Shown: piece after piece, positions 27,631 through 36,045 of the stretch | Layout of the letters: every line of letters begins with the position of its first letter | Numbering within the stretch: the first letter of the stretch is position 1 | From: Phragmitibacter flavus | Lineage (GTDB): Bacteria > Verrucomicrobiota > Verrucomicrobiia > Verrucomicrobiales > Verrucomicrobiaceae | DNA: 64,000 bases | Assembly (NCBI RefSeq): GCF_005780165.1 | Contig: NZ_VAUV01000017.1 | Coordinates: 1-64,000 of the forward strand | Reading direction: 5' to 3' | Notes under the pieces: generated by a model | What the model was told of the DNA's origin: nothing | Database searches by the model: none | What the model saw: the letters and a program-made list of their open reading frames with translations, nothing else | Made by a program: the position numbers and the translations under genes

Positions 27631-28334
27631 ACTCATCCCCGCTTATCCAGCTTCGTGGCCTCACCAAAACCTACGGCCACGGCGACGCCGCATTTCAAGC
27701 CCTTCGCGGCATCGACCTCACCATTCAAAAAGGCGATTTCGTCGCCATCATGGGCCCCAGCGGCTCCGGCAAATCCACCCTCATGAATACCCTTGGTTGC
27801 CTCGACACCCCCACCTCCGGCAGCTATCAATACGAAGGCATCCCCGTGGAAACCCTCAACGCCCACCAGCGTTCCCTCCTCCGCCGCCACGCCCTCGGTT
27901 TCGTCTTCCAGGGCTTCAACCTCCTCTCCCGCACCAGCGCGTTGGAAAACGTCGAACTCCCCATGCTCTACCGCGGTCTCGCCAGAAGCGAACGACAACA
28001 TCTCGCCCGCGAAGCCCTCGCCGCCGTCGGACTCCCCACCAAGCTCCGCAACACGCCAGCCGAACTCTCCGGCGGACAACAACAACGCGTCGCCATCGCC
28101 CGCGCCATCGTCACCAATCCCAGCACCCTCTTCGCCGATGAACCCACCGGCAACCTCGACTCCAAAACCACCGAAGAGATCATGCATCTCCTCATCCGCC
28201 TCAACGAAGAACGCGGCATCACCGTGCTCATGGTCACCCACGAAGACGAAGTCGCCACCTACGCCAAACGCATCATCCGCGTCAAAGACGGCCTCATCGA
28301 ATCCGACAACACTCAAGCCCGCACGGGCTCATAA
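27627..28334 (+). CDS. ABC transporter ATP-binding protein, MacB/LolD type
   Basis: A 235-residue nucleotide-binding subunit with Walker A GPSGSGKST, signature LSGGQQQRVAIARA and Walker B plus D-loop FADEPTGNLDS. It belongs to the MacB/LolD subfamily of type VII ABC systems, which work by mechanotransmission. In E. coli MacB the ATPase and permease are one chain; here they are separate. It is the second gene of the efflux operon. Confidence 0.93.
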   Translation: MNSSPLIQLRGLTKTYGHGDAAFQALRGIDLTIQKGDFVAIMGPSGSGKSTLMNTLGCLDTPTSGSYQYEGIPVETLNAHQRSLLRRHALGFVFQGFNLLSRTSALENVELPMLYRGLARSERQHLAREALAAVGLPTKLRNTPAELSGGQQQRVAIARAIVTNPSTLFADEPTGNLDSKTTEEIMHLLIRLNEERGITVLMVTHEDEVATYAKRIIRVKDGLIESDNTQARTGS

Positions 28335-28350
28335 TTCATCCTTCATCCTT

Positions 28351-29565
28351 ATGGTTCTCAACGCCTTCTTCATCGCCCTTCGCGAGATCCGTCGCAATCT
28401 CACCCGCGCCTTTCTCACCGTGCTTGGCGTCATCATCGGCGTCGCCGCCGTCATCACCATGGTCACCCTCGGCCAGGGCACCACCCAGGCCGTCAAAAAC
28501 CAAATCTCCAGCCTCGGCACCAACCTCCTCGTGCTTCGACCCGGTGCCGGCTTCGGACCCCGCTCCTCCGCCGCTGGCGTTCCCCTGTTCACCGAACAAG
28601 ACTCCCGCGCCATCTCCGAACAAATCTACGGCGTCGCCTCCATCGCCCCCGTCAGCAGCTCCTCCCTCAGCACCATCTACCGCCAAAACGCCCGCAGCAC
28701 CACCGTCACCGGCACCACGCCCAACTACTTCTCCATCAACAACTGGAAACTCGCCGACGGACGCTTCTTCACCGAAGGCGACCTCCGGGGCGGCCAGGCC
28801 GTCTGCGTCATCGGCGACACCGTCCGCCAGGAACTCTTCGGCAACGAAAACCCCATCGGCCAAAAAATCCGCATCGGCAAAGCCTCCAGCGAAGTCATCG
28901 GAATCCTCTCCGCCAAAGGCCAGTCCGGCATGGGCAATCAGGACGACACCATCATCGTCCCCCTCTCCACCCTGCAACGACGCCTCGTCGGAAAAACCTC
29001 CGCCCACGACATCGCCAGCATCACCATCTCCGCCGCCGAAGACGCCAACAGCGACCAGCTCATTGCCGACATCACCTCGCTCATGCGCCAACGCCGCAAC
29101 CTGCAATCGAATCAGGACAACAACTTCAGCCTCTTCGACACCCGTCAAATTGCCGACACCCTCAGCGCCTCCACGCAAATGATGACCACCCTGCTCGCCG
29201 CCGTCGCCGGCGTCAGCCTCCTCGTTGGCGGCATCGGCATCATGAACATCATGCTCGTCAGCGTCACCGAACGCACCCGTGAAATCGGCATCCGGCTAGC
29301 CATCGGCGCCCGCGCCCGCGAAGTCCTCCTCCAGTTCCTCGTCGAAGCCATCACCCTCTCCACCATCGGCGGCATCGTCGGCATCCTGCTCGCCCTCGGC
29401 CTCTGCTTCAGCCTCGCCCAACTCATCCAGGTCCCCTTTCAATTCAACCCGCAAATCAACCTCACCGCCTTCCTCTTCTCCGCCGCCGTCGGCATCCTCT
29501 TTGGCTTCACCCCCGCCCAACGCGCCGCCCGCCTTGATCCCATCGACGCCCTGCGCCATGAGTAA
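28351..29565 (+). CDS. ABC transporter permease, MacB type
   Basis: A 404-residue permease with the MacB topology: an N-terminal helix (FLTVLGVIIGVAAVITMVTLG), a large periplasmic core domain (about residues 45-270) and three C-terminal helices (LLAAVAGVSLLVGGIGIMNIMLVSV, then two more) with the conserved ERTREIGIRLAIGAR coupling loop. The start is the ATG at 28351, 16 bases after the ATPase gene. The gap holds two copies of the CATCCTT heptamer. It presumably exports a toxic peptide, antibiotic or lipid from the periplasm. Confidence 0.93.
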   Translation: MVLNAFFIALREIRRNLTRAFLTVLGVIIGVAAVITMVTLGQGTTQAVKNQISSLGTNLLVLRPGAGFGPRSSAAGVPLFTEQDSRAISEQIYGVASIAPVSSSSLSTIYRQNARSTTVTGTTPNYFSINNWKLADGRFFTEGDLRGGQAVCVIGDTVRQELFGNENPIGQKIRIGKASSEVIGILSAKGQSGMGNQDDTIIVPLSTLQRRLVGKTSAHDIASITISAAEDANSDQLIADITSLMRQRRNLQSNQDNNFSLFDTRQIADTLSASTQMMTTLLAAVAGVSLLVGGIGIMNIMLVSVTERTREIGIRLAIGARAREVLLQFLVEAITLSTIGGIVGILLALGLCFSLAQLIQVPFQFNPQINLTAFLFSAAVGILFGFTPAQRAARLDPIDALRHE

Positions 29566-29589
29566 TCAACAACCGCAACCGCACCCCTC

Positions 29590-30240
29590 ATGAAACTCCT
29601 CGTCATCGAAGACGACCCCCTCCTCCAACGCAGCCTCGCCGCCACCCTGCGTGAAGAAAACTATGCCGTCGACACCGCCAGCGACGGCCAGGAAGGACTC
29701 GACAAAGCCACCGACCATCAATACGACGCCATCATCCTCGACGTCATGCTCCCCCGACTCGACGGCTGGGAGGTCCTCGCCCGACTCCGCCCCGGCATCA
29801 CCACCCCCGTCCTCATGCTCACCGCCCGAGATGCCGTGCCCGATCGCATCAAAGGCCTCAACCAGGGTGCCGACGACTACCTCACCAAACCCTTCGATCT
29901 CGACGAACTCCTCGCCCGCCTCCGCGCCCTCATCCGTCGCGCCGCCGGCCAAACCAGCACCGCCCACACTGTCGGCAATCTTCAACTCGACACCGCCGCC
30001 AAACGCGTCACCCGCAACTCCGAAGAAATTCCCCTCACCGCCCGCGAATACGCCCTGCTCGAATACCTCGTGCTCCATCGCGGCAAAGTCGTCAGCCGCA
30101 CCTCCCTCTACGAACACCTCTTCGACGAAGACGAGTTCACCCTCTCCAATCTCCTCGACGTCCACGTCTCCAACCTGCGCAAAAAACTCGGCAACGACAT
30201 CATCACCACCCGTCGCGGCCACGGCTACAGCATCGAATGA
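29590..30240 (+). CDS. OmpR-family response regulator, efflux-linked
   Basis: A 216-residue response regulator. Its receiver domain has the acidic pocket EDD (7-9), phospho-acceptor Asp51 in LDVMLPR, Thr in MLTARD and Lys in YLTKPFD. A winged-helix DNA-binding domain follows (REYALLEYLVLHRGKVVSR, then RRGHGYSIE). It overlaps the kinase start by four bases and follows the permease by 24 bases, so it probably controls the efflux operon. Confidence 0.93.
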   Translation: MKLLVIEDDPLLQRSLAATLREENYAVDTASDGQEGLDKATDHQYDAIILDVMLPRLDGWEVLARLRPGITTPVLMLTARDAVPDRIKGLNQGADDYLTKPFDLDELLARLRALIRRAAGQTSTAHTVGNLQLDTAAKRVTRNSEEIPLTAREYALLEYLVLHRGKVVSRTSLYEHLFDEDEFTLSNLLDVHVSNLRKKLGNDIITTRRGHGYSIE

Positions 30241-31667
30241 CCACGCTCTTCAATTCCATCCGCTGGCGTGTCCAAGCCTGGCATGCCCTCATCCTGCTGC
30301 TCGCCCTCCTCGCCTTCTGCCTAACCGCCTACAAACTCGCCTGGGACTCCCAGCTCAGCCGCATCGATCGCGACCTCGCCAGCACCGAACGCGCTCTCAT
30401 CCGTTCGCTCATGCGCTCCGTGCAGCCTGAGTCACCCGGGCCAAACGCCCCCCCCATGCCCTTCAGCCAGCTCATTACCAAACTCCAGCAAGGCACCATC
30501 ACCCTCCCCCCCGAAACCGCCGCCCTTTTCCAAAACAACGAACCCGGCCACGCCTTCTTCGAATTCCAGGACCAAACCGGCACCACCCTCCTTCGCTCCC
30601 AAAACTTTCCCAAAGATCATCCCCAACTGCTGCCGGTCACCGAATCAGAAATGCTCGAAGACACCCGCACCGAAAAAAACACCCGCGCTTCCTTCCGGAG
30701 TTCCAGCTCCGGCCTGCGCAGCATGGTCGGACGCGACATCACCCCCGAACTCATTGAGATGAATCGCTTCGCCTGGACCATCAGCGCTCTCGGTCTCGGC
30801 GTCTGGACCCTCGGCCTCATCGGTGGCTGGTGGCTCGCCGGTCGCGCCATCCGTCCCATCGAAACCATCAGTCGCACCGCCTCCCATATCGCCGAAGGCA
30901 ACCTTCAAGAACGCATCGACACCGACGGCACCGACAGCGAACTCGACCAGCTCAGCCGCGTCCTCAACCAAACCTTCGAACGCCTCCACAATAGCTTCGA
31001 GCGCCAAAAACAATTCACCGCCGACGCCTCCCACGAGCTTCGCACCCCCGTCACCATTCTCCTCTCCGAAACCCAACGCCTGCTCAAGCGCACCGACCGC
31101 ACCCCCGAAGAATATCGCGAAGCCCTCCTCACCTGCCAGCAAACCGCCCAGCGCATGCGCCACCTCATCGAAGCCCTTCTTCTTCTTTCCAAACAGGAAA
31201 CCCAATCCAACGACTTCCCCAAAACCCCCTTCCAGCTCGACCAGCTCCTCACCGAAGTCGTCACTCAACTCACCCCTCTCGCCACCGAAAAAAACCTCCA
31301 GCTACAAACGCATTTCACCCCCACTCCGTGTGTCGGCGATCCCAGCATGATCCACGTGCTCGCCACCAATCTGTTGATGAACGCCATCCAGCACCACCAT
31401 CATCCAAGCGGCAAAATCGACATCCATTGCGCCCCCTCCGGCCATCACGCCACCTTCGCCGTTCAAGACAACGGCCCCGGCATCCCCCCCGAACACCTCC
31501 CCCATTTGTTTGATCGCTTCTATCGCGTTGACAAAGCCCGCACCGGCAGTTCCGGCCACACCGGCCTCGGCCTTGCCATCGCCAAAACCATCGTCACCAA
31601 CCACAACGGCGAAATCACCGTCACCAGCCACCCCGGCCAAGGCACCACCTTCAAAGTGCAACTCTGA
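30237..31667 (+). CDS. Sensor histidine kinase, efflux-linked
   Basis: A 476-residue membrane kinase with two transmembrane segments (AWHALILLLALLAFCLTAY and a second at about residues 180-200), a periplasmic sensor loop between them, a HAMP domain (RPIETISRTASHIAEGNLQE), the phospho-acceptor His in ASHELRTPV and ATP-binding N, D and G boxes (NLLMNAIQH, DNGPGIP, GHTGLGLA). It pairs with the regulator just upstream. The transcript end is followed by the double-hairpin repeats. Confidence 0.93.
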   Translation: MTTLFNSIRWRVQAWHALILLLALLAFCLTAYKLAWDSQLSRIDRDLASTERALIRSLMRSVQPESPGPNAPPMPFSQLITKLQQGTITLPPETAALFQNNEPGHAFFEFQDQTGTTLLRSQNFPKDHPQLLPVTESEMLEDTRTEKNTRASFRSSSSGLRSMVGRDITPELIEMNRFAWTISALGLGVWTLGLIGGWWLAGRAIRPIETISRTASHIAEGNLQERIDTDGTDSELDQLSRVLNQTFERLHNSFERQKQFTADASHELRTPVTILLSETQRLLKRTDRTPEEYREALLTCQQTAQRMRHLIEALLLLSKQETQSNDFPKTPFQLDQLLTEVVTQLTPLATEKNLQLQTHFTPTPCVGDPSMIHVLATNLLMNAIQHHHHPSGKIDIHCAPSGHHATFAVQDNGPGIPPEHLPHLFDRFYRVDKARTGSSGHTGLGLAIAKTIVTNHNGEITVTSHPGQGTTFKVQL

Positions 31668-31673
31668 ACGTAA

Positions 31674-31716
31674 CACAGACTTTCAGTCTGTGCGTGAGAC
31701 GGACATCCTGTCCGTC
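31674..31716. repeat. Double-hairpin repeat, copy 2
   Basis: A perfect 8-bp stem CACAGACT/AGTCTGTG (3-base loop), the spacer CGTGA, then a perfect 7-bp stem GACGGAC/GTCCGTC around ATCCT. It lies just after the histidine kinase stop. Confidence 0.85.
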
Positions 31717-31732
31717 ATCAAACAGAAAGTGA

Positions 31733-31775
31733 CACAGGCTTGAAGCCTGCGGGTGAGGCAGGCATTTTGCCTGCC
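31733..31775. repeat. Double-hairpin repeat, copy 3
   Basis: A stem CACAGGCT/AGCCTGCG (one mismatch), a GGTGA-type spacer, then a perfect 7-bp stem GGCAGGC/GCCTGCC around ATTTT. A partial fourth hairpin, CAGGCT/AGCCTG, sits at 31807-31821. Confidence 0.85.
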
Positions 31776-31895
31776 GGCTCGGGACCTTCGGCGCGGAGCC
31801 GTATCTCAGGCTTCCAGCCTGCGCATTCGCCGCAGGTCAGGTTCAACAACAGCGACCGCTTCGCCCCGTTCCTACAGTCATCATTGTAGCCATCA

Positions 31896-32462
31896 CTACC
31901 GATCCAATTGCGACCTCATCCCCCATTCCCTAGCCAGAAGCGCAAAAAACAACTCACTGGTCCAACCGCCCTTGTATGCCCGGAGCTCAAGGTGGTGAGC
32001 CTCCTGTCGGAAGCCCAGCCTCCGAAACAATGCCGCTGCGGAATCGTTCAGGGCGTCAGTCGTGGCGAAAAGACGGCGAGCCGACAGATCAGTAAACAAG
32101 TAGGATATCAAACACTCCAGCGCCTCGGTCGCATACCTCTGTCCCTGTCGGCTTGGTGCAAGGGTGATCCCGATCTCAAACTGCCGCGCCTCGTCAGCCA
32201 GACAATGCAACCCGCAGTCACCAATCAACTGACTTGTCCCCGTCTCGACGATCGCCACCTGAAACCATGTGCCCGGAACACCAATGTCTCGATCCTGCTG
32301 ATCGTCGAGTAATTCAGCAGCTTCATCGGGTCCGAACGTCTCCCATGACTGGTATCTCGCCACCTCCGGCGAGGAACGATAAGCACAAAGGGCCGGTGCA
32401 TCATCTCTCTGCAAACGCCTGAGGAGCAATCTAGGAGTGGTCAATGAATCGGGAAATCTCAT
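31896..32462 (-). CDS. GNAT family N-acetyltransferase, RimJ/RimL-like
   Basis: A 188-residue acetyltransferase with the GNAT layout: TPRLLLRRLQRDDAPAL start, a central IGDCGLHC strand, the acetyl-CoA loop PSRQGQRYATEAL and RLFATTDALNDSAAALFRRLGF near the C-terminus. The closest pattern is the RimJ/RimL-like group that acetylates protein N-termini or small amines. The substrate is unknown. The start is the ATG at 32460-32462; a TTG two codons upstream is possible. Confidence 0.85.
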   Translation of the reverse strand: MRFPDSLTTPRLLLRRLQRDDAPALCAYRSSPEVARYQSWETFGPDEAAELLDDQQDRDIGVPGTWFQVAIVETGTSQLIGDCGLHCLADEARQFEIGITLAPSRQGQRYATEALECLISYLFTDLSARRLFATTDALNDSAAALFRRLGFRQEAHHLELRAYKGGWTSELFFALLAREWGMRSQLDR

Positions 32463-32594
32463 ACTCAAGGGTAAGGGAGTTGGTTGGGCGGACGTCTGAA
32501 GTCTGACACCGCGGAAACGAGACGTCCAGGGCGAAGCGAACTAGCCACATTGTCCGTCGCCGCCACCACCGTTACAGCACAACGACACTCCTAC

Positions 32595-35219
32595 CTACGG
32601 ACTCCCCAGTCCCACAGGCTCCGACAACGCCGGAAGCAATGGCGTCACCGTCGGTTGAAGCACCGATTCCACTGGCGTCGCCGTCACACTGGATTTTCGG
32701 ACCGGTTGGCCAGACGGATCGACCAGTTTTGCGGTCACAAAGATCATCAGATTGCGCTTGAAGTGGTCCTCCGCCTTGCTCTGGAACAGTTGACCAAGAA
32801 ACGGGAGGTCGCCGAGCACCGGCACTTTGTCTTCCACATCCTGCACGTCCTCCCTGATAAGTCCGCCCAACGCCACGGTATGGCCATCCCAAAGAGTTAC
32901 CGAAGTCGTCACCTTGCGAGTAGAAAACACCGGCTGCTCAATCTTGTTCTCCGTCAACACCAGCGTCGTCGGATTCCCCAGCGCGTCGGTGGCGGTGGTT
33001 TGAATGGGGCTGCCATAGTTGATGAATCCTTCGAACTCGGTCACTTCAGGAGCCAGGTTCAGATCAATGGTGTAGCCATCTGGGCCAATCACCGGATCGA
33101 CCTCCATGCGCACGCCTACCGGCCGCATCTCGAACGCGGTCGGCGTGGTGGGAGTGACCGGATAGGACGAGGAACTTCCGCCAGTGACACTTCCATCGGT
33201 CGAGGTGCTGCCGACGGTCTGTGGAATTTGCGGCGGATCAAACTCGGTCGGATAGATAAATTCGCGAATGACTTCAATGACCGCGCGCTGTCCGGAACGG
33301 CAGGTCACGCTCGGTGCACTCATCAAATCCACCCCCTTCTTCTGGCTGAGAGCGCGGATGACGACCTGGAACTGCGGATCGGTAAACACGCCAGCGAGCG
33401 AAAAAATACCGGGCGAGACACCCGCGGCGGCGGAAGCTCCAGACAACAGCCCATCAATCGAGTCCGGTGTAATCGCGGAGGAACCACTGCGATTGCCCGA
33501 AGTAACGGGATACTGACCAGTGGCGACGCCATCTTGCGAAAACGAATAATCAGAACTGGTGGCGCTGGTGGTGGATGCGTTGCCGGAGGTGCCGCCACCG
33601 CCAAAAACGCTTTCGCCACCGATGTTGAACTGACCAAGCAACCAGTCGAAGCCGAGTTCATCGGTATTCTTTTGGGTCACTTCCACAAACTTCGTGGTGA
33701 TGTAAATCTGTTGGGGGATTTTTTTCCGAATGCTGTCCACATAGGCTTCAATTGCATCAAGGTTTGGCTGGGTGTTGCGCACAATCAGCTGCGAGGTTGA
33801 AGTGACAAAGTTGGCGGAGGCACCTTCCGGAAAAGGGATACCGCTCGCTTTCAACACGTCGATCGCCGTGGCACGAGATCCGATGGTTGCAGTTCCCGCG
33901 CCACCTCCACCCCCGGCAGCAGCGAACGGATCAGCAGGAGCCGCTGCCCCAGCTGCATCCCCACCAGAAGCACCGCTAAGGAAATCGGGCGGGACTAGGA
34001 ACATCCGGGTATACTGCTCATCGCCTACTTCAGAAAGAGGAACCACCACAACGGCGAATTTTTCCACCTTGTATTTCATGTTGGCGAGTTCAGTGATGTA
34101 ACGAAGCGCTTCGTCCATCGGCACTTCTTTCAAGTCCAGGCTGATGGTTGCAATCAAAGGTGCTGCCCCCTGACGAAGGATCAAGTTAACTCCCTTTTTG
34201 CCTGGATCGCGCTCTTCAGTATCGAAATCACGACTTTTGATGCGCAGGAATTCGATGGCTTCATCAATGCTGGCACTCGAAAAGTTCACGCTTGGGAAAA
34301 TGATGCTGCGCATTTTCTGACTGTAGTAGGCCGAATCATCCGTGGTGGTTCCATAGGCACTGGCAACATCCTGAATGAGCGCTGAAGGAACCTGCTCTTC
34401 CCACGCTTGATTCACGTCGTTAAGCATTTTGGCACGACGCTGGTCACGGGCCGTCTCAAAGTAGTTCTGGCGATTCATCTCCACCTGTTCCATGCCTCGG
34501 CGCGCGGCGCTGTTGTAAGGGTCAATGCGCAGCACATCCTGGAACGTGTTGTTGGCGTTGTCGTAATCACCAAGATTCACGTAACTGTATGCCATCTGCA
34601 TTAGCTTGATGACTTCACTCACGTCGGCCATGTGCGCAGGGGTCAATGCTGGCTCGTAACGTCCAGGGTCATCCAGATGCTCAAGCAACGTTTTTGCATC
34701 GGCACCTTCCGGGTGGATCGCAATCGCCTCCTGAACTAGCAAGCGGGCCTCTGCATAAGCCCCAATGGCGGCGCGCTCGCGGGCGAGGCAGACGGAGGCC
34801 TCACCAAACTTCTGTTTCACCAAGGATCGCCATGGCTCTGACATGGGTGCATCAGGCAGCCAATCCAGGGCCATCTTGTATTCAGTGAGCGCACCTTCGA
34901 AGTTTTTATCATCCATCAACTGGTCACCTCTTTCAATTGCGCTTTGGGCGTCCGCAACACGCTGTTGCCTGCGAACGATCTCACGTTCTGCCACGGCAGA
35001 AACGCCATCCGGACTGCCTGCATGGAGTGCCGAAACGAGAGTGAGTGCCACTGCTCCGAAACAAACCACCGGCTTGACCGTCCACAAACTCCCTTTCGAC
35101 GAAGGTCGAGGTCGATGGTGTTGATTGTCCTGAACAGACTGTGGATCTCGGTTGATCCCGGCTGAAAGCATGGGGGGCAAACTCGGGCCGCCATCGTCGA
35201 ACGCAGTGAGGAATTCCAT
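32595..35219 (-). CDS. Secretin (PilQ/GspD-type outer-membrane channel)
   Basis: An 874-residue secretin resembling the verrucomicrobial Amuc_1098-type pilus channel. After a hydrophobic segment (KPVVCFGAVALTLVSAL) come TPR-like helices (about residues 85-260, including YSYVNLGDYDNANNTFQDVL), then N-domains (PFPEGASANFVTSTSQLIVRN) and the C-terminal secretin domain. That domain carries LMSAPSVTCRSGQRA, VGVRMEVDPVIG and the signature VPVLGDLPFLGQLFQSK. It would form the outer-membrane ring of a type II secretion or type IV pilus machine. No other machine genes are adjacent. The cassette at 38.9-44.0 kb supplies pseudopilin-like proteins that could use it. Confidence 0.88.
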   Translation of the reverse strand: MEFLTAFDDGGPSLPPMLSAGINRDPQSVQDNQHHRPRPSSKGSLWTVKPVVCFGAVALTLVSALHAGSPDGVSAVAEREIVRRQQRVADAQSAIERGDQLMDDKNFEGALTEYKMALDWLPDAPMSEPWRSLVKQKFGEASVCLARERAAIGAYAEARLLVQEAIAIHPEGADAKTLLEHLDDPGRYEPALTPAHMADVSEVIKLMQMAYSYVNLGDYDNANNTFQDVLRIDPYNSAARRGMEQVEMNRQNYFETARDQRRAKMLNDVNQAWEEQVPSALIQDVASAYGTTTDDSAYYSQKMRSIIFPSVNFSSASIDEAIEFLRIKSRDFDTEERDPGKKGVNLILRQGAAPLIATISLDLKEVPMDEALRYITELANMKYKVEKFAVVVVPLSEVGDEQYTRMFLVPPDFLSGASGGDAAGAAAPADPFAAAGGGGGAGTATIGSRATAIDVLKASGIPFPEGASANFVTSTSQLIVRNTQPNLDAIEAYVDSIRKKIPQQIYITTKFVEVTQKNTDELGFDWLLGQFNIGGESVFGGGGTSGNASTTSATSSDYSFSQDGVATGQYPVTSGNRSGSSAITPDSIDGLLSGASAAAGVSPGIFSLAGVFTDPQFQVVIRALSQKKGVDLMSAPSVTCRSGQRAVIEVIREFIYPTEFDPPQIPQTVGSTSTDGSVTGGSSSSYPVTPTTPTAFEMRPVGVRMEVDPVIGPDGYTIDLNLAPEVTEFEGFINYGSPIQTTATDALGNPTTLVLTENKIEQPVFSTRKVTTSVTLWDGHTVALGGLIREDVQDVEDKVPVLGDLPFLGQLFQSKAEDHFKRNLMIFVTAKLVDPSGQPVRKSSVTATPVESVLQPTVTPLLPALSEPVGLGSP

Positions 35220-35391
35220 GCGCCGACCCTATCGGACTGATCATGAAGGAAAGGTTAAGGCGCTGAAATTATCTAAAAAAATCCCGTCTTCATCTTCTCT
35301 TAATGTTGCGCGTTCTAGTCTCGTGTTGATGCAACCGAAAACCGCGCAACAACCCGGCGAGCGCGCCGTCTTGACAGGCCGAACCTTTTCA

Positions 35392-36045
35392 ATGAAGGCG
35401 CTCGTCGTTGAGGATCAGGCGGAGCTTCTTCAAATCCTCGCCCAAACCCTGCGCGAGGATGGCTATATTGTGGATACGGCTACTGACGGGCCGAACGGAT
35501 TATTCAAGGCTCTCGACATCGCCTACGATGTCATGGTGCTCGACATCATGCTGCCGCAGATGAATGGCTGGGAACTCCTCAAGAAACTGCGCGAACAAAA
35601 AAAGAACACCCCCGTCCTTCTTCTAACTGCCCGCGACACAGTCCATGACAGAATCCGCGGGCTGGATGCCGGAGCCGATGACTATCTCACAAAACCCTGC
35701 AACCTGGCGGAGTTGCTGGCCCGACTGAAAGCGCTGATCCGACGAAGTGCCACCCCTCCACGTCCAATCATCGAGATTGGGGATGTCGTGTTCAACCTGG
35801 GTCTACGCACCGTGAGCAGGCACTCCCGTGAAGTCATGCTGACTGCCCGTGAATACGCTGTGGCAGAGTATCTGGCGATCAACCGCGGAAAGGTCGTCAC
35901 TCGCAGTGCTTTGAATCGGCATCTTCTTAATGAAGGAGATGAAAGCCCGTCCAACCTTGTCGCAGTGCATATTTACAATCTGCGCAAAAAACTGGGTCCC
36001 AACTTCATTCTGACCCGCCGCGGCATTGGATACCGGATACCATGA
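35392..36045 (+). CDS. OmpR-family response regulator
   Basis: A 217-residue regulator with phospho-acceptor Asp51 (VMVLDIMLP), LLLTARD and DYLTKPCN switch residues, and a winged-helix output domain (REYAVAEYLAINRGKVVTR, ending TRRGIGYRIP). The acidic pocket reads EDQ rather than EDD/EDE. The start is the ATG at 35392, because the upstream in-frame extension overlaps the divergent secretin gene's promoter region. It overlaps the kinase by four bases (ATGA). Confidence 0.92.
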   Translation: MKALVVEDQAELLQILAQTLREDGYIVDTATDGPNGLFKALDIAYDVMVLDIMLPQMNGWELLKKLREQKKNTPVLLLTARDTVHDRIRGLDAGADDYLTKPCNLAELLARLKALIRRSATPPRPIIEIGDVVFNLGLRTVSRHSREVMLTAREYAVAEYLAINRGKVVTRSALNRHLLNEGDESPSNLVAVHIYNLRKKLGPNFILTRRGIGYRIP

